Notes under the pieces: model-generated
What the model was told of the DNA's origin: nothing
The model's input: the letters and a program-made list of their open reading frames with translations, nothing else
Databases searched by the model: none
Shown here: positions 1 to 12,634 of the stretch, piece by piece
Layout: each line of letters opens with the position of its first letter
Numbering within the stretch: the first letter of the stretch is position 1
Source of the DNA: Alphaproteobacteria bacterium
GTDB taxonomy: Bacteria; Pseudomonadota; Alphaproteobacteria; CADEGL01
Direction of reading: 5' to 3'
Assembly (NCBI GenBank): GCA_026400755.1
Contig: JAPLOM010000011.1
Span: 62,001-126,000 of the forward strand
Length of the DNA: 64,000 nucleotides
Position numbers and translations under genes: made by a program

Positions 1-664
1 AGGCGATGATGGCCTGGATGACCGGCTGGAACTGCTCGAAGCCGAACATGACGGCGCCGAGCATGATTTCCTCGGACAGCTCATGGGCTTCCGATTCGAC
101 CATCAGGACGCCTTCGGCCGTGCCCGCGACGACGAGGTCGAGCTTGGAGTTGACCAGGTCCTCGATGCGCGGGTTCAGCACATACTGGCCATCGATATAA
201 CCGACGCGCGCGGCAGCGATGGGACCCAGGAACGGGATGCCCGAGATGGTGAGCGCCGCCGAGGTGCCGACCAAGGCGACGATGTCTGGATCGTTCTCGA
301 GATCGTGGCTGAGCGTCGTCGCGACGATCTGCGTCTCGTTGCGGAAACCGTCCGCGAAGAGCGGGCGGATCGGCCGGTCGATCAGACGCGAGGTCAGCAC
401 TTCCTTTTCTGTCGGACGGCCTTCACGCTTGAAGAAGCCGCCGGGGATCTTGCCCGCGGCGAAGGTCTTCTCCTGGTAGTTGACCGTGAGGGGGAAGAAG
501 TCGATCCCTTCGCGCGGCTTTTTCGCGCCAACCGCGGTGCAGAGAACCGTCGTCTCGCCGTACGTCACGAGAACCGCGCCGTCGGCTTGGCGGGCGATCT
601 TGCCGGTCTCTAGGACCAGCGTGCGTCCGCCCCACTGAATTTCTTTACGATGCACTTGAAACAT
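1..664 (-). CDS. pnp: Polyribonucleotide nucleotidyltransferase (PNPase), 5' part
   Basis: Phosphorolytic 3'-5' exoribonuclease of the RNA degradosome in the cytoplasm. The 221 codons present start [20 protein letters not shown] and match the first RNase PH-like domain of PNPase, including the segment around [21 protein letters not shown] and the [14 protein letters not shown] motif. The ATG at 662-664 is preceded by AAGGAATGG, a good ribosome binding site. The second RNase PH domain and the KH and S1 domains lie beyond the left edge of the window. It follows rpsO on the same strand after 196 bases, the classical rpsO-pnp arrangement. The identification is secure; only the missing C-terminal part is unseen. 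Confidence 0.96.
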   Translation of the reverse strand, partial: MFQVHRKEIQWGGRTLVLETGKIARQADGAVLVTYGETTVLCTAVGAKKPREGIDFFPLTVNYQEKTFAAGKIPGGFFKREGRPTEKEVLTSRLIDRPIRPLFADGFRNETQIVATTLSHDLENDPDIVALVGTSAALTISGIPFLGPIAAARVGYIDGQYVLNPRIEDLVNSKLDLVVAGTAEGVLMVESEAHELSEEIMLGAVMFGFEQFQPVIQAIIA

Positions 665-811
665 TTCTTTCCATTCCTTCCGCTGGACGGGTCCGTGTCA
701 GCGGCTCAAGGACGTCCTGCCGTGCGCCTGTTACCTTCTCCGCGCCCGAGCGTCCCGCCGCCATGTGGCGACCCGTCATACATATCCGCCTGCTGCCAGC
801 ACCCACGGCCG

Positions 812-829
812 GCGCACGCACATGTGCGC
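812..829 (-). other. Short inverted repeat in the rpsO-pnp spacer
   Basis: A 6-bp stem (GCGCAC/GTGCGC) with a 6-base loop is the only clear structure in the 196-base spacer between rpsO and pnp. In enterobacteria this spacer carries the rpsO terminator and an RNase III processing hairpin. Here no U-run follows, so a terminator is not supported. It could be a processing element or chance in GC-rich DNA. Confidence 0.25.
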
Positions 830-860
830 GCGCCGCCGTCGAGGCATCCAGCCGGTCGGG

Positions 861-1130
861 TTATCGGCGCAGTCCGTGCCGTTCGAGAACGGAGGCGTAG
901 CGCGCCTGGTCTTTTCCCTTGAGATAGTCGAGCAAGCGCCGGCGCTGGCCGACGAGCACGAGCAGGCCGCGCCGGGAGTGCACGTCCTTCTTATGCGTGT
1001 TGAGATGCTCGGTGAGGTTCTTGATGCGCTCCGACAGGACGGCCACCTGAACTTCCGGCGACCCCGTGTCTCCGTCCTTGCGCGCGTTTTCCTTGATGAG
1101 CGCAGCCTTGCGCTCTGCAGTAATCGACAT
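861..1130 (-). CDS. rpsO: 30S ribosomal protein S15
   Basis: Small primary 16S rRNA-binding protein of the 30S platform. The 89-residue product begins [18 protein letters not shown] and ends in the basic ERHGLRR, exactly the family length. The conserved [22 protein letters not shown] block (partly quoted: [15 protein letters not shown]) is present. A longer reading frame extends upstream into truB, but the ATG at 1128-1130 gives the family start, preceded by AAGGAGAACC. It lies 17 bases downstream of truB, so it is probably read from the upstream operon as well as any local promoter. Identification is certain. Confidence 0.98.
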   Translation of the reverse strand: MSITAERKAALIKENARKDGDTGSPEVQVAVLSERIKNLTEHLNTHKKDVHSRRGLLVLVGQRRRLLDYLKGKDQARYASVLERHGLRR

Positions 1131-1147
1131 CGGGTTCTCCTTGCGAT

Positions 1148-2068
1148 TTAGAGGTTGAAGCCGCGCACGGACCGGATCTGGTTGCCATCGACCCGGATGA
1201 TCGCCACCGTCCGATCGCCCCAACAGGCACGGACGACGACGCCCGGTTCCAAACGGCCCAACAGAGCCTGGTCTTCCGTGCGAAGCACCTCGACCGATTG
1301 GCCGCAACGCAGCCGTTCAGCTTCCATTTCGGTCAGGGCCAGAGCCGGGATGTCGTCCAGCACGGTCTCGACCGAAAAAAGGTGCTTTGAGTGCGCCGCA
1401 CTATGGCCGAGAGACCCTAGTTCTTCCAGTGAAATCGCCTGTTTTTCGTTGAACGGGCCGGCCTGGTGACGGCGCAGGTGGACGATATGACCCGCAGTTC
1501 CTAAATCTTGCGCCAAATCCCGTGCAAGACTCCGGATATAGGTACCCTTGCCGCAATCCACGCTGAAATCGGCGTGATCGGCGTCCGGCTGGCCAATCAA
1601 CTCCAGCCGATAGACCTCGACCTCACGCGCGGCCAATTTGGGTGACTTGTCGGCCCGGGCGAGCTTATACGCGCGGCGGCCGCCAACCTTGATCGCCGAA
1701 TAATCGGGCGGCACTTGGCGGATACGACCGGTGAATCGCGGCAGAGCGGCCAGAATGGCGTCGCGCGTGGGCCGCACTTCGCTCTCGGTCACGATTTGGC
1801 CCGCCGCATCGTCAGTATCGCGCGCTTGGCCCCAGCGCACGGTGAAGCCGTATTGCTTCCGGGCGTCCATGACATAGGCCACGGTCTTGGTGGCTTCGCC
1901 GAAGGCCAGCGGCAGGACGCCGGTGGCCAAAGGGTCGAGCGTGCCGCCATGGCCGACCTTGGCCGCGCCCGTCGTGCGCTTGGCGATGCCGACGATCGCG
2001 GCCGAGCTCAAGCCTCGCGGTTTGTCGATGATAAGCCAGCCGTTGATCGAAAGGCCGATTCGCGCCAT
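1148..2068 (-). CDS. truB: tRNA pseudouridine-55 synthase
   Basis: Makes pseudouridine 55 in the T-loop of tRNAs. The 306-residue product has the N-terminal [13 protein letters not shown] segment and the catalytic motif [10 protein letters not shown], whose Asp45 is the expected nucleophile. Further along are the [17 protein letters not shown] block and [12 protein letters not shown], both typical of TruB, followed by a short C-terminal domain (about residues 240-306) of PUA type. Its start codon overlaps the rbfA stop by one base (TGATG), so the two are translationally coupled. It belongs to the nusA-infB-rbfA-truB-rpsO operon. Confidence 0.97.
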   Translation of the reverse strand: MARIGLSINGWLIIDKPRGLSSAAIVGIAKRTTGAAKVGHGGTLDPLATGVLPLAFGEATKTVAYVMDARKQYGFTVRWGQARDTDDAAGQIVTESEVRPTRDAILAALPRFTGRIRQVPPDYSAIKVGGRRAYKLARADKSPKLAAREVEVYRLELIGQPDADHADFSVDCGKGTYIRSLARDLAQDLGTAGHIVHLRRHQAGPFNEKQAISLEELGSLGHSAAHSKHLFSVETVLDDIPALALTEMEAERLRCGQSVEVLRTEDQALLGRLEPGVVVRACWGDRTVAIIRVDGNQIRSVRGFNL

Positions 2069-2508
2069 CAGCCGCCCTTTGCGCTCTTGGTGCGGCGACG
2101 ACGCGGCTTGGGCTTGCCGGGCGCGGGCGGCTCGAGGTCGCGCACAACCGCGGGACTGCGCAGCAACGCATCGATGCGCGCCGCCTGACCGAAGGAGGCA
2201 TCCTCGCGGAAATGGAGATCGGGCAGAACGCGCAACTGCAAGGCCGGCGCGATCTGGTGGCGCAGATAGAGGGCCGCGCGATTGAGCGCCTTGACCAGCT
2301 CCGCCGCGTCGCCACCCGCGGCGAACGGCACGATGAAGGCGGTCGCATGACGCAAGTCCGGGCTCATGCGCACCTCGGTCACGGTGACCGAGGATTCGAC
2401 CAGGACCGGATCGCGGAAATGCGCGCGCTCCATGGCCGCGATCAGCGCATGACGGACAACCTCGCCCACGCGCAGCTGGCGCTGGGACGGCTCATGCGGG
2501 TTCTGCAT
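2068..2508 (-). CDS. rbfA: 30S ribosome-binding factor A
   Basis: Cold-adaptation and 30S maturation factor that binds near the 5' end of 16S rRNA. The 146-residue protein shows the single KH-like fold signature: an N-terminal RQLRVGEVVRHALIAAM helix, the TEVRMSPDLRHATAFIVP strand-turn region and LPDLHFREDASF near the end of the domain. The last 25 residues are a Pro/Arg/Lys-rich tail, common in alphaproteobacterial RbfA. It ends on the truB start codon and is separated from infB by 62 bases that contain a long hairpin. The function is assigned from the family and from operon position. Confidence 0.94.
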   Translation of the reverse strand: MQNPHEPSQRQLRVGEVVRHALIAAMERAHFRDPVLVESSVTVTEVRMSPDLRHATAFIVPFAAGGDAAELVKALNRAALYLRHQIAPALQLRVLPDLHFREDASFGQAARIDALLRSPAVVRDLEPPAPGKPKPRRRRTKSAKGG

Positions 2509-2521
2509 GTCTCTCTCGACC

Positions 2522-2557
2522 GTTCGCAGGCCGCCGGTTCAAGCCGGCGGCGCGAAC
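2522..2557 (-). other. Long intercistronic hairpin between infB and rbfA
   Basis: The bases GTTCGC at 2522 pair with GCGAAC ending at 2557, and GCCGCCGG (2530-2537) pairs with CCGGCGGC (2544-2551). This gives 14 pairs with a 2-base AG bulge and a 6-base loop. It fills most of the 62-base spacer. No U-run follows in the direction of transcription, so it is not a standard intrinsic terminator. It may stop 3'-5' decay of the infB message or cause partial termination, letting infB exceed rbfA. Confidence 0.6.
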
Positions 2558-2570
2558 AAGCCGCGGCGGC

Positions 2571-5207
<2,637 letters not shown>

Positions 5208-5216
5208 TCAGCCGTT

Positions 5217-5843
5217 TTACGGTGCAATTTGTTTGATACGGAAGCCCGCGAGGCGATCGGCCTCGCGGCGGATGGCGTCTGCCAGCGGGCCTGCGGCCAC
5301 GGCGGCATGGACGGCGTGCGAGCGCCCGAAGGCGGCGCCCAGCTCACCGCTGGTGAAAGTCTCCAGAACCGGAAGATCCGGCGCCAGGGCCTTGAGTTTC
5401 GCAGCGCCGCCCTGAGCGCCGTCGGACGCGGCGAACAGAACAGCCACGCGGCCCCCGCGCAACCATTTGTCGACGGTCATGAAGCCAGCCACCGCCGTGC
5501 CGGAACGGCGGGCGAAGCCGACATAGTCGAGAACACGCGAGGCCAGAAGCGATGCGACCTGACTGACCAGATCATCCGGCGCCCTGACGGAGGCTTTCAG
5601 GGCTCGCGAGAATGCGCCCGTCTTGATTGCCTTTTCGAGAGAAACGCTATCCGCCGAAACCCAGACGCCACGGCCCGGCAGACGTTCGGCTACATCCGGC
5701 ACGACCGTGCCGTCGGGGCCGGCGACGAAGCGAATCAGCGCATCCTTGGGTTGCGCCGCGCCGGAAACGATGCAGCGCCGCTCGGGCGAGTCCTCGCGCG
5801 CCGCTATCGTCCGATCCAGTTCCTGCCTGAGGCGTTCCGCCAT
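5217..5843 (-). CDS. YlxR-like RNA-binding protein with C-terminal L7Ae-like domain
   Basis: This 208-residue protein sits between nusA and infB, the normal place of YlxR (DUF448). The N-terminal half contains the family signature RRCIVSGAAQPKDALIRFV near residues 22-40 and the GRGVWVSADSVSLEKAI block. The second half (about 105-208) contains GFARRSGTAVAGF and resembles an L7Ae/L30e ribosomal-protein fold, a fusion common in alphaproteobacteria. The ATG at 5841-5843 is chosen because it starts just before the domain; a longer frame running into nusA is not needed. It probably binds RNA in transcription-translation coupling. The function is inferred. Confidence 0.85.
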   Translation of the reverse strand: MAERLRQELDRTIAAREDSPERRCIVSGAAQPKDALIRFVAGPDGTVVPDVAERLPGRGVWVSADSVSLEKAIKTGAFSRALKASVRAPDDLVSQVASLLASRVLDYVGFARRSGTAVAGFMTVDKWLRGGRVAVLFAASDGAQGGAAKLKALAPDLPVLETFTSGELGAAFGRSHAVHAAVAAGPLADAIRREADRLAGFRIKQIAP

Positions 5844-5856
5844 GAAGCCGGGGCCC

Positions 5857-7422
5857 TCACGCTGAGCCTGCGTCGGCCGACGCATCGGCCTTGGCCGGCT
5901 CGTCGTCGAACCAATGCGCGCGCGCCGCCATGATGATGGCGTTGGCGTCGTCCTGGCTGAGGTCGAAGCCCTTGAGGATGCCGCTCTCGCGGTCGACCAG
6001 CTCGTCGGACGCCAGGTCCGCCAGGTCTTCGCGCGTCTTGATGCCGGCTTCACCCAGCGCGACCAACATCGCGGAGTTGAGGCCCGGAATCTCGACCAGA
6101 TCCTCGGCCACGCCCAGTTCGTTGCGGCGCTGGAGCAGACGCTCCTCGCGCTCGTCGATGAACCTCTGCGCGCGGTCCTTCAGTTCGACGGCCACGTTCT
6201 CGTCGAAGCCCTCGATCGAGCCCAGTTCCTCGACGGGCACGAAGGCCACGTCCTCGACGGTCGCGAAACCCTCGGCCACGAGCAAATGCGCGATGACATC
6301 GTCGACATCGAGCGCCTCGATGAAGACGTGCGAGCGCTCCTTCAGCTCCTTCGTGCGCTGCTCGGATTCCTCGGCCTCGGTCATGATGTCGATTTCCCAG
6401 CCGGTAAGCTGAGACGCCAGGCGAACGTTCTGGCCACGGCGGCCAATGGCCAGCGACAGCTGCTCGTCGGGCACGATCACGTCGATGCGGTGCGCTTCCT
6501 CGTCGAGCACGACCTTGGTCACTTCAGCCGGCGCCAGCGCGTTCACGACGAAGGTAGCCGGATCCTGCGACCAGGGGATGATGTCGATCTTCTCGCCTTG
6601 CAGCTCGCCGACCACGGCTTGGACGCGGCTGCCGCGCATACCGACGCAGGCGCCGACCGGATCGATGCTGGAATCGTGCGACACCACGGCGATCTTGGCG
6701 CGGCTGCCCGGATCGCGGGCGACGGCCTTGATCTCGATGATGCCGTCGTACATCTCCGGCACTTCCTGGGCGAACAGCTTCGCCATGAACTGCGGATGGG
6801 TACGCGACAGGAAGATTTGCGGGCCGCGGGGCTCCTCGCGCACGTCCTCGATGTAAGCGCGCACGCGGTCGCCCTGACGGAACGTCTCGCGTGGTATCAG
6901 CTCCTCGCGGCGGATGATGGCCTCGGCGCGACCCATGTCGACCAGGATGTTGCCGAACTCGATGCGCTTGACCAAGCCATGGACGATTTCGCCGACGCGG
7001 TCGCGGTATTCCACGTATTGGCGTTGACGTTCGGCCTCGCGCACCTTCTGCACGATGACCTGCTTGGCCGTCTGGGCGGCCACGCGGCCGAAATCGATGG
7101 GCGGCAGCGGATCGACGATGAAGCCGCCGATCTCGATCTTGGCGTCGAGCTTGCGACCGGCCTCGAGCGTCAGCTGCGTGGCCTCGTTCTCGATCGTCTC
7201 GACGACCTGGCGATAGCGATAGAGCTTGATATCGCCCGATTTGCGGTCGATCTCGGCGCGGATGTCGTGCTCATGCCCGTACTTGGAACGGCCTGCCTTC
7301 TGAATGGCCTGCTCCATGGCAATGACCACTTCCTCGCGGTCGATGCTCTTGTCGCGCGCGACGGCGTCGGCGACCTGGAGAAGCTCAAGACGTTGAATCT
7401 GTTCGATGGCTTCGCCTGCCAT
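5857..7422 (-). CDS. nusA: Transcription termination/antitermination protein NusA
   Basis: RNA polymerase-associated factor that controls pausing, termination and antitermination. The 521-residue protein has the N-terminal polymerase-binding domain, an S1 domain (about 135-200, with [12 protein letters not shown]) and two KH domains (with [18 protein letters not shown] and [16 protein letters not shown]). Two C-terminal acidic repeats (about 360-495) follow, as in proteobacterial NusA. The C-terminus is Ala/Asp-rich. It lies 4 bases after rimP and 13 before the YlxR-like gene. The operon leader upstream of rimP carries a terminator-like hairpin that could mediate NusA feedback. Confidence 0.98.
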   Translation of the reverse strand: MAGEAIEQIQRLELLQVADAVARDKSIDREEVVIAMEQAIQKAGRSKYGHEHDIRAEIDRKSGDIKLYRYRQVVETIENEATQLTLEAGRKLDAKIEIGGFIVDPLPPIDFGRVAAQTAKQVIVQKVREAERQRQYVEYRDRVGEIVHGLVKRIEFGNILVDMGRAEAIIRREELIPRETFRQGDRVRAYIEDVREEPRGPQIFLSRTHPQFMAKLFAQEVPEMYDGIIEIKAVARDPGSRAKIAVVSHDSSIDPVGACVGMRGSRVQAVVGELQGEKIDIIPWSQDPATFVVNALAPAEVTKVVLDEEAHRIDVIVPDEQLSLAIGRRGQNVRLASQLTGWEIDIMTEAEESEQRTKELKERSHVFIEALDVDDVIAHLLVAEGFATVEDVAFVPVEELGSIEGFDENVAVELKDRAQRFIDEREERLLQRRNELGVAEDLVEIPGLNSAMLVALGEAGIKTREDLADLASDELVDRESGILKGFDLSQDDANAIIMAARAHWFDDEPAKADASADAGSA

Positions 7423-7426
7423 GGTC

Positions 7427-7915
7427 TCAGTGTTCCTTCTTGTTCGCGGCCGCGATCAACTCGTCCGTCAGGACCAGCTTCGCCGCCGAAATAACTTCCA
7501 GAGGCACCGCCATCTCACCTTCCGGCATGGCGATGCGCACCTGTTCGCCCGCCAGTCCCAGGATCCGTCCGCGGAAGCGGCGGCGTCCTTCGACCGGCTC
7601 GCGCAGTTCGACCTTGGCCTCGTGGCCGGCGAACCGCTCATAGTCCTGCGCCCGCACCAGCGGACGGTCGATGCCGGGCGAGCTGACTTCCAGCGTGTAG
7701 GCGCCCGCGATGGGGTCTTCCACATCGAGATGGGCCGACAAGGCCCGGCTGATCTCGGCGCAATCATCCACCGACATGGCCTGTCCATCGCGGCGCTCGG
7801 CCATGACCTGAAGCGTCTGCTGATGCCCGCCCGACAGACGCACGCGCACGAGATCGTAGCCCATGGGCTCGATCGCTGACGCGACCACCGTTTCGATCCG
7901 CGCTTCGCTGCTCAT
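7427..7915 (-). CDS. rimP: Ribosome maturation factor RimP
   Basis: Assists assembly of the 30S subunit. The 162-residue product starts MSSEARIETVVASAIEPMGY and contains the family core: an N-terminal alpha/beta domain with VDDCAEISRALSAHLD, the EVSSPGIDRPLVRAQDYERFAG motif region (EVSSPGIDRPL is diagnostic) and a C-terminal Sm-like beta domain. The ATG at 7913-7915 has AGGCAGGAT directly upstream, so the extra 20 codons of an upstream in-frame GTG or similar start are not used. It is the first gene of the rimP-nusA-ylxR-infB-rbfA-truB-rpsO operon. Confidence 0.95.
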   Translation of the reverse strand: MSSEARIETVVASAIEPMGYDLVRVRLSGGHQQTLQVMAERRDGQAMSVDDCAEISRALSAHLDVEDPIAGAYTLEVSSPGIDRPLVRAQDYERFAGHEAKVELREPVEGRRRFRGRILGLAGEQVRIAMPEGEMAVPLEVISAAKLVLTDELIAAANKKEH

Positions 7916-7956
7916 ATCCTGCCTTCGCCGGGCGACGGCCCCATGACCATGCCCAG

Positions 7957-7986
7957 AAACAATTAAGGCGGGCACCGAGGCCCACC
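7957..7986 (-). terminator. Terminator-like hairpin in the trmB-rimP spacer (possible attenuator)
   Basis: On the minus strand GGTGGGC pairs with GCCCGCC (one T-G wobble) around a 6-base loop and is followed by TTAATTGTTT. This is the best intrinsic-terminator shape in the first 40 kb. It ends only 41 bases before the rimP start codon, so it either terminates trmB transcripts or acts as an attenuator inside the rimP-nusA leader. Confidence 0.6.
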
Positions 7987-8043
7987 CTTCCCGTGGCTTT
8001 AATCAGCCAATCTAACGATCTTGGGGTGATTTATTACCCAGTA

Positions 8044-8071
8044 GATATAACGGCTTCCGGCCCAACGGCAA
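8044..8071 (-). promoter_or_regulatory. Candidate promoter for the rimP-nusA-infB operon
   Basis: TTGCCG (8066-8071) and TATATC (8044-8049) on the minus strand are separated by 16 bases. They lie at the very 3' end of trmB and upstream of the terminator-like hairpin. The spacing and match fit a sigma-70 type promoter, but no experiment or alignment supports it. Confidence 0.45.
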
Positions 8072-8077
8072 GATGAA

Positions 8078-8782
8078 TCAGGGCCGCGGCCGGCGCCGAA
8101 AGCTCAAAAAATAAGGTTTTCGGCCACTTTGGCTGGCCTTTTCCTCGTAACGGGTGGGCGGCCAGTCCGCCGGCCGCGAGCGCCAGTCCGAGGGATCCCG
8201 GGCGGTCCAAACGAAGGCCGGATGATCCAGAACATGGGCCAGAATCCAGCCCAGATAGGCCGGATCGTCGGTCGCGACCCGGAATTCCGCGCCGTCCGCC
8301 AGGATTCGGGCCAGGGCGTCCAAATTAGCGGGATTTACGATTCGCCGCTTGTGATGACGCGCCTTGGGCCAGGGGTCGGGGAACAGAAGGAACGCCCGCT
8401 CGATCGAGGCGTCCGCCAAGGCGGCCAAAAGGGCCCCGGCGTCGTCCGGCCAGACCCGCACGTTACGCAAATCCTGCCGCGCGACCTGGGCCAGCAGGCT
8501 AGCGACCCCGTTCACGAAAGGCTCGGCGCCCAGGATGCCCACATCCCGGTTGGAAGCCGCCTGCCAAGCCAGGTGCTCACCACCGCCGAAGCCGATCTCG
8601 AGCCATGCCGCCCTGGGGGCCGGCACGAACAGGCCACGCGGGTCGAGCGCACCGTCGGCCGGCAGCGCATCGAGCGAAACCGAGGCCAGGCCGCTGTCGA
8701 GAGCGGCCTGGCGCGCCGGGCGCAGCTTGCGGCCGCGCCGGCGGCCATAGCTCCGGATGCGGCGGGGTTCCGCCGCGTTCAT
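8078..8782 (-). CDS. trmB: tRNA (guanine-N7-)-methyltransferase
   Basis: Methylates guanine 46 of tRNA using S-adenosylmethionine. The 234-residue Rossmann-type protein has the SAM-binding motif LEIGFGGGEH at residues 61-70 and the family signature FPDPWPKARHHKRR at about 134-147. TRYEEKASQSGR, which contains the TRYE-K motif of TrmB, lies near the C-terminus. The N-terminal 25 residues are basic (RSYGRRRGRKLR), common in alphaproteobacterial members. It follows metK by 4 bases, so the SAM-making enzyme and a SAM user are probably co-transcribed. Confidence 0.96.
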   Translation of the reverse strand: MNAAEPRRIRSYGRRRGRKLRPARQAALDSGLASVSLDALPADGALDPRGLFVPAPRAAWLEIGFGGGEHLAWQAASNRDVGILGAEPFVNGVASLLAQVARQDLRNVRVWPDDAGALLAALADASIERAFLLFPDPWPKARHHKRRIVNPANLDALARILADGAEFRVATDDPAYLGWILAHVLDHPAFVWTARDPSDWRSRPADWPPTRYEEKASQSGRKPYFLSFRRRPRP

Positions 8783-8786
8783 GGCA

Positions 8787-10013
8787 TCAGCGGGCGTTGA
8801 AGGCCGACTTCAGGTCCTTCACCAGATCCAGCTTCTCCCACGAAAAGCCGCCGTCCTTCTCCGGATCGCGGCCGAAATGCCCGTAGGAGGCGGTGCGCAG
8901 ATAGATCGGCTTGTTGAGGCCGAGATGCTCGCGGATGCCGCGCGGCGACAGGTTCATCACCTGGCGCAGCGTGTCGGACAGCTTGTCCTCGTCGACCTGG
9001 CCGGTGCCGAACGTGTCGACATAGACCGACAGCGGGTGGGACACGCCGATGGCGTAGCTCAACTGGATGACGCAGCGCGAGGCCAGGCCTGCAGCCACCA
9101 CGTTCTTGGCCAGATAGCGCGCGGCGTAGGCGGCCGAACGGTCGACCTTGGTGGGGTCCTTGCCCGAGAAGGCGCCGCCGCCATGGGGCGCCGCGCCGCC
9201 GTAAGTGTCGACGATGATCTTGCGCCCCGTCAGGCCCGCGTCGCCGTCGGGTCCACCGACCACGAACTTGCCGGTCGGATTCACATAAAAATGCGCGCGA
9301 TCGCACATCCAGCCCTCGGGGAGGATTTTGCGCACGTAAGGCTCGACAGCCTCGCGCACATCTTCCTGCTCGACCTCCTGGCCAGCCTTCGAGCCCTTGC
9401 CGAACTTGGCGGCATGCTGGGTCGAAACCACGATCGCCGTGGTGCGCACCGGCTTGCCCTTTTCGTATTGCAGGCTGACCTGGCTCTTGGCGTCGGGCGC
9501 GAAGAGCGGCTCCTTGCCCGCATGGCGTGCATCGGCCATGGCGCGCAGGATGTTGTGCGCGTACTGGATCGGCGCGGGCATCAGCTCCGGCGTCTCGTTG
9601 CAGGCATAACCGAACATGATGCCCTGGTCGCCCGCACCCTCGTCCTTGTTGCCCTTGGCATCGACGCCCTGGGCGATGTCGGGCGACTGGCCGTGCAGGT
9701 AGACGGAAACCTTGGCCTTCTTCCAGTGAAAGCCCTTCTGCTCGTAGCCGATCTGCTTCACGGCCTTGCGCGCGATGGCTTCTATTTTTTCCTTTTTAAC
9801 GTGGCCGTTCTTCTCGACGAGCGAGCGCGGACCGCGCACCTCGCCGGCCACGACGATGCGGTTTGTGGTGACCAGCGTTTCGCAGGCCACGCGCGCATGG
9901 GGGTCGGCCGCCAGAAAGGCGTCGACGACGGCATCCGAGATGCGGTCGCAGACCTTGTCCGGATGGCCCTCGGAGACGGATTCGCTCGTAAAAACGTAGC
10001 TGCCCTTGGGCAC
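8787..10013 (-). CDS. metK: S-adenosylmethionine synthetase
   Basis: Forms S-adenosylmethionine from ATP and methionine. The 408-residue product has [11 protein letters not shown] at its N-terminus, [12 protein letters not shown] at about residues 126-137 and the [19 protein letters not shown] block, all diagnostic. I place the start at the GTG at 10011-10013: AAGGAG lies 6 bases upstream of it, and a TTG five codons earlier would put that Shine-Dalgarno sequence inside the gene. The 129-base spacer to lnt contains TTGACG (10115-10120) but only a poor -10 match and no SAM riboswitch that I can recognise. Confidence 0.97.
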   Translation of the reverse strand: MPKGSYVFTSESVSEGHPDKVCDRISDAVVDAFLAADPHARVACETLVTTNRIVVAGEVRGPRSLVEKNGHVKKEKIEAIARKAVKQIGYEQKGFHWKKAKVSVYLHGQSPDIAQGVDAKGNKDEGAGDQGIMFGYACNETPELMPAPIQYAHNILRAMADARHAGKEPLFAPDAKSQVSLQYEKGKPVRTTAIVVSTQHAAKFGKGSKAGQEVEQEDVREAVEPYVRKILPEGWMCDRAHFYVNPTGKFVVGGPDGDAGLTGRKIIVDTYGGAAPHGGGAFSGKDPTKVDRSAAYAARYLAKNVVAAGLASRCVIQLSYAIGVSHPLSVYVDTFGTGQVDEDKLSDTLRQVMNLSPRGIREHLGLNKPIYLRTASYGHFGRDPEKDGGFSWEKLDLVKDLKSAFNAR

Positions 10014-10142
10014 GGTCGGCTCCTTCAAAAAATCGGGGGACTTTCGGTCGCGTGCGCGATCAGCGGAACGATGGGCGCCTTGCGGGGCGAACTTTTCCCA
10101 ATCCGGACCGACCCCGTCAAGAGAATTGGCCCCGGCGGCGCC

Positions 10143-11729
10143 TCAACGGCGGCGTGATAAAGCGGGGCTTGTGATCAGGATGAGCAAAACTATCGCGATC
10201 ACCGGCCAACTGCCGGTGCGCGAGAACAGCGTGGGCGCCAGCGCCGCCGGCAACGGCGCGTCCAGCACGCCGCGCTGGCCGAGGCCCAGCCGGCCGACGA
10301 TGCGGCCGTAGGGGTCGATCACCGCCGAGATGCCCGTATTGGCCGCGCGGACCAGAGGCAGCCCCTCCTCCACCGCGCGAACGCGCGCGCTGAAGAAATG
10401 CTGGTAGGGCCCGGCGCTTTCACCGAACCAGGCGTCGTTCGTGACGTTCAGGAGCCAGCCCGGCCGCTTGCCGTCCTCGGTCACCGCACCCGGAAAAATG
10501 GCCTCGTAGCAGATCAGGGGCGAGACGGGCGGCGCGCCCGGCACCTCCAGCGTGCGGGGCCCCGGCCCCGCTGAGAAATCCGTCATGCCCGGCGTGATCT
10601 TGTCGATCGGCAGAAGCCAGCGCAGCGGAACGTATTCGCCGAAGGGCACCAGATGAAACTTGTCGTAGCTGACGACGACGTTGCCTTTCGGATCGATGCC
10701 TTGAAACGAGTTCCAGACGCGAAAGGGTGTCGTTTCCGTGCGCGGCTCAGCGCGCAGCGTGCCGGTCAACACAGCGCCGCCCTTGGGCGTCACCGCCGCG
10801 ATGGCTTGGCGCAACTCGGGCTCGTGATCCAGAAAGTAGGACATGGCCGTCTCGGGCCAGATCACATGGGTGACCTGCTCGAAGCCGGGTGTGACCGTCA
10901 TGGCCAGATGGGTGCGAGCGTTGGCCAGCCGCTGGTCCTCAAGCCATTTGAGCTGCTGGGCGATGGCAGGTTGGACAAGACGCAGGCGGATGCCCGGAAC
11001 GGCGTCGGTGCCGGCCGTGGGCAAGGACGCGAGCCGCGCCTCACCGCCAGCCCATATCAGTGCAGGGGCTAGGATCAGGACACCAAGAACGGAGAACACA
11101 CGCCGTTTGGGCGGCGCATCGGTGTCCGCGATGAGCGCAGGCCACGCGGCGACAAGCACAGTCCAAAGGGTAAGGCCGTACGCGCCGGTCAAGGATGCGA
11201 CCTGCAGCATGGCGGGCGAATCGGCCCACACGTATCCGACCAGGTTCCAAGGAAATCCGGTCAGCACATGCCCGCGCAAAATTTCGAGCAGGGTCCAGGC
11301 AGCGGCCAGCACGAAGATGCGCAGGGCGCCGCGTGCGTGCAGGCGCCAAGCCAGCCACGTTGCAATAGCCGTGAAAATCGCAAGGCCGCCGGGCACGCCG
11401 AGAAGCGTGAACGGCACGAGCCATGCAAAGCGCTCTGGGTCGGTGAGGAGCGACAGCATGATCCAATAGAAGCCGAGCACGAACTGGCCGAAGCCGAACC
11501 ACCAGCCGAGCGCCAGCGCGGCGCGCCCAGGCCGGCGCGCATTCGACGAGCCGTCCAGCAGCCAGACGAGGCCGGTGAAAGCCGGCACCAGCACCGGCCA
11601 GATGAAGAAGGGCGCATCGGCCGCGGCGGAGATGATGCCGAGCGCCAACGCCAGGGCATAACGGCGCCAGCCCGCGAGCACGCGGACGCGTTGGCCGAGC
11701 CCGGCCACCCAAGCGATCACGCGCTCCAT
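10143..11729 (-). CDS. lnt: Apolipoprotein N-acyltransferase
   Basis: Inner-membrane enzyme that adds the third acyl chain to lipoproteins. The 528-residue protein has six or so hydrophobic segments in the first 230 residues, then a periplasmic carbon-nitrogen hydrolase (nitrilase) domain. The catalytic triad is visible as Glu293 (WPETA), Lys357 ([12 protein letters not shown]) and Cys407 (ICYEAIFPG). A final membrane helix lies near the C-terminus. It starts 2 bases after corC ends, in the phoH-ybeY-corC-lnt order seen widely in proteobacteria. Identification is secure. Confidence 0.97.
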   Translation of the reverse strand: MERVIAWVAGLGQRVRVLAGWRRYALALALGIISAAADAPFFIWPVLVPAFTGLVWLLDGSSNARRPGRAALALGWWFGFGQFVLGFYWIMLSLLTDPERFAWLVPFTLLGVPGGLAIFTAIATWLAWRLHARGALRIFVLAAAWTLLEILRGHVLTGFPWNLVGYVWADSPAMLQVASLTGAYGLTLWTVLVAAWPALIADTDAPPKRRVFSVLGVLILAPALIWAGGEARLASLPTAGTDAVPGIRLRLVQPAIAQQLKWLEDQRLANARTHLAMTVTPGFEQVTHVIWPETAMSYFLDHEPELRQAIAAVTPKGGAVLTGTLRAEPRTETTPFRVWNSFQGIDPKGNVVVSYDKFHLVPFGEYVPLRWLLPIDKITPGMTDFSAGPGPRTLEVPGAPPVSPLICYEAIFPGAVTEDGKRPGWLLNVTNDAWFGESAGPYQHFFSARVRAVEEGLPLVRAANTGISAVIDPYGRIVGRLGLGQRGVLDAPLPAALAPTLFSRTGSWPVIAIVLLILITSPALSRRR

Positions 11730-11731
11730 GT

Positions 11732-12625
11732 TCAGCCGCCGTCCGGCGTCGGCGTGCCGCCGCGCGGCAGATTGCGTACCCGCAAGCGGCGCACGCGCCG
11801 CGCGTCGCTTTCCAGCACTTCGAATTCGAGCCCGTCCGGGTGGCGGACCAGCTCACCCCGGCGCGGCACGCGCCCGGCCAGCGCCGTGACCAGGCCACCA
11901 AGCGTGTCGATCTCCGCCCGCTCGTCCTCGGTCAGGACACTGCCCACCGCCTTCTCGAAATCATCGAGCGTCGTACGCGCATCGGCCAAAAGCGTACCGT
12001 CCGGCTTTGGTTGCAGCACCGGCGTCTCATCGATGTCGTGCTCGTCCTCGATCTCGCCGACGATCTGTTCGACCAGATCCTCGATCGTGATCAGCCCGTC
12101 GATGCCGCCATATTCGTCGACGACGAGCGCGATGTGGGTGCGCGACTGGCGCATCTCGAGCAGAAGATCGAGCGCGCGCATGGACGGGGCGACGAACAGG
12201 ACCTTGCGCAGGACCTGAGCCAGCGAGAACTGGTCCTTACGGTCCCAATAGGTCAGCACGTCCTTCATGTGAACCATGCCGATCACGTCGTCCAAATTGG
12301 CGCGATAGACCGGCATGCGCGAATGGGCTTCGGCGCTCATCGCCTTGACCAGATTGTCGAGCGAGGTGTCGGCCTCGACGGCCACGATGTCGGCGCGCGG
12401 CACCATGACATCCTCGGCGCTGAGTTCGCCCAGCTTGAGCACGTTGCGGATGAGCTGCGGTTCGTCGAAATCGCCGGAGGCGGTTTCCTCCTCGAAATCC
12501 TCGATCAGCTCCTCGACGCTTTCGCGCAAGGTATTTTCGTCGGCTTTGCCGCTGCGCCGCGCGCGCAACCACGCCAGGAAAGCGCCGACCGCGCCGGGAT
12601 TGGGTTTGTCGCCAGGCTCGCTCAT
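11732..12625 (-). CDS. corC: CBS-domain HlyC/CorC family protein
   Basis: A 297-residue cytoplasmic protein with two CBS domains (about 70-200; motifs [15 protein letters not shown] and GMVHMKDVL) and a C-terminal CorC/HlyC transporter-associated domain (about 215-290, with [13 protein letters not shown] and [15 protein letters not shown]). There is no DUF21 membrane domain, so this is the short CorC/YbeX form rather than a CorB-type transporter. It is linked by family knowledge to Mg/Co efflux and, from its ybeY-phoH neighbours, to ribosome maturation. ybeY ends 9 bases upstream of its start. Confidence 0.9.
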   Translation of the reverse strand: MSEPGDKPNPGAVGAFLAWLRARRSGKADENTLRESVEELIEDFEEETASGDFDEPQLIRNVLKLGELSAEDVMVPRADIVAVEADTSLDNLVKAMSAEAHSRMPVYRANLDDVIGMVHMKDVLTYWDRKDQFSLAQVLRKVLFVAPSMRALDLLLEMRQSRTHIALVVDEYGGIDGLITIEDLVEQIVGEIEDEHDIDETPVLQPKPDGTLLADARTTLDDFEKAVGSVLTEDERAEIDTLGGLVTALAGRVPRRGELVRHPDGLEFEVLESDARRVRRLRVRNLPRGGTPTPDGG

Positions 12626-12634
12626 CGCGTCATC

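Noticed and set aside
665-860. An rpsO terminator
   Set aside because: The only stem (812-829) has 6 bp and no following U-run on the minus strand.
7916-8077. A tRNA gene ahead of rimP, as in E. coli metY-rimP-nusA
   Set aside because: The 162-base spacer has no cloverleaf or TTC-anticodon-arm pattern; only a terminator-like hairpin and a promoter-like pair are seen.
10014-10142. A SAM riboswitch upstream of metK
   Set aside because: I could not form the conserved core of SAM-II or related classes; only a TTGACG hexamer with a poor -10 is visible.
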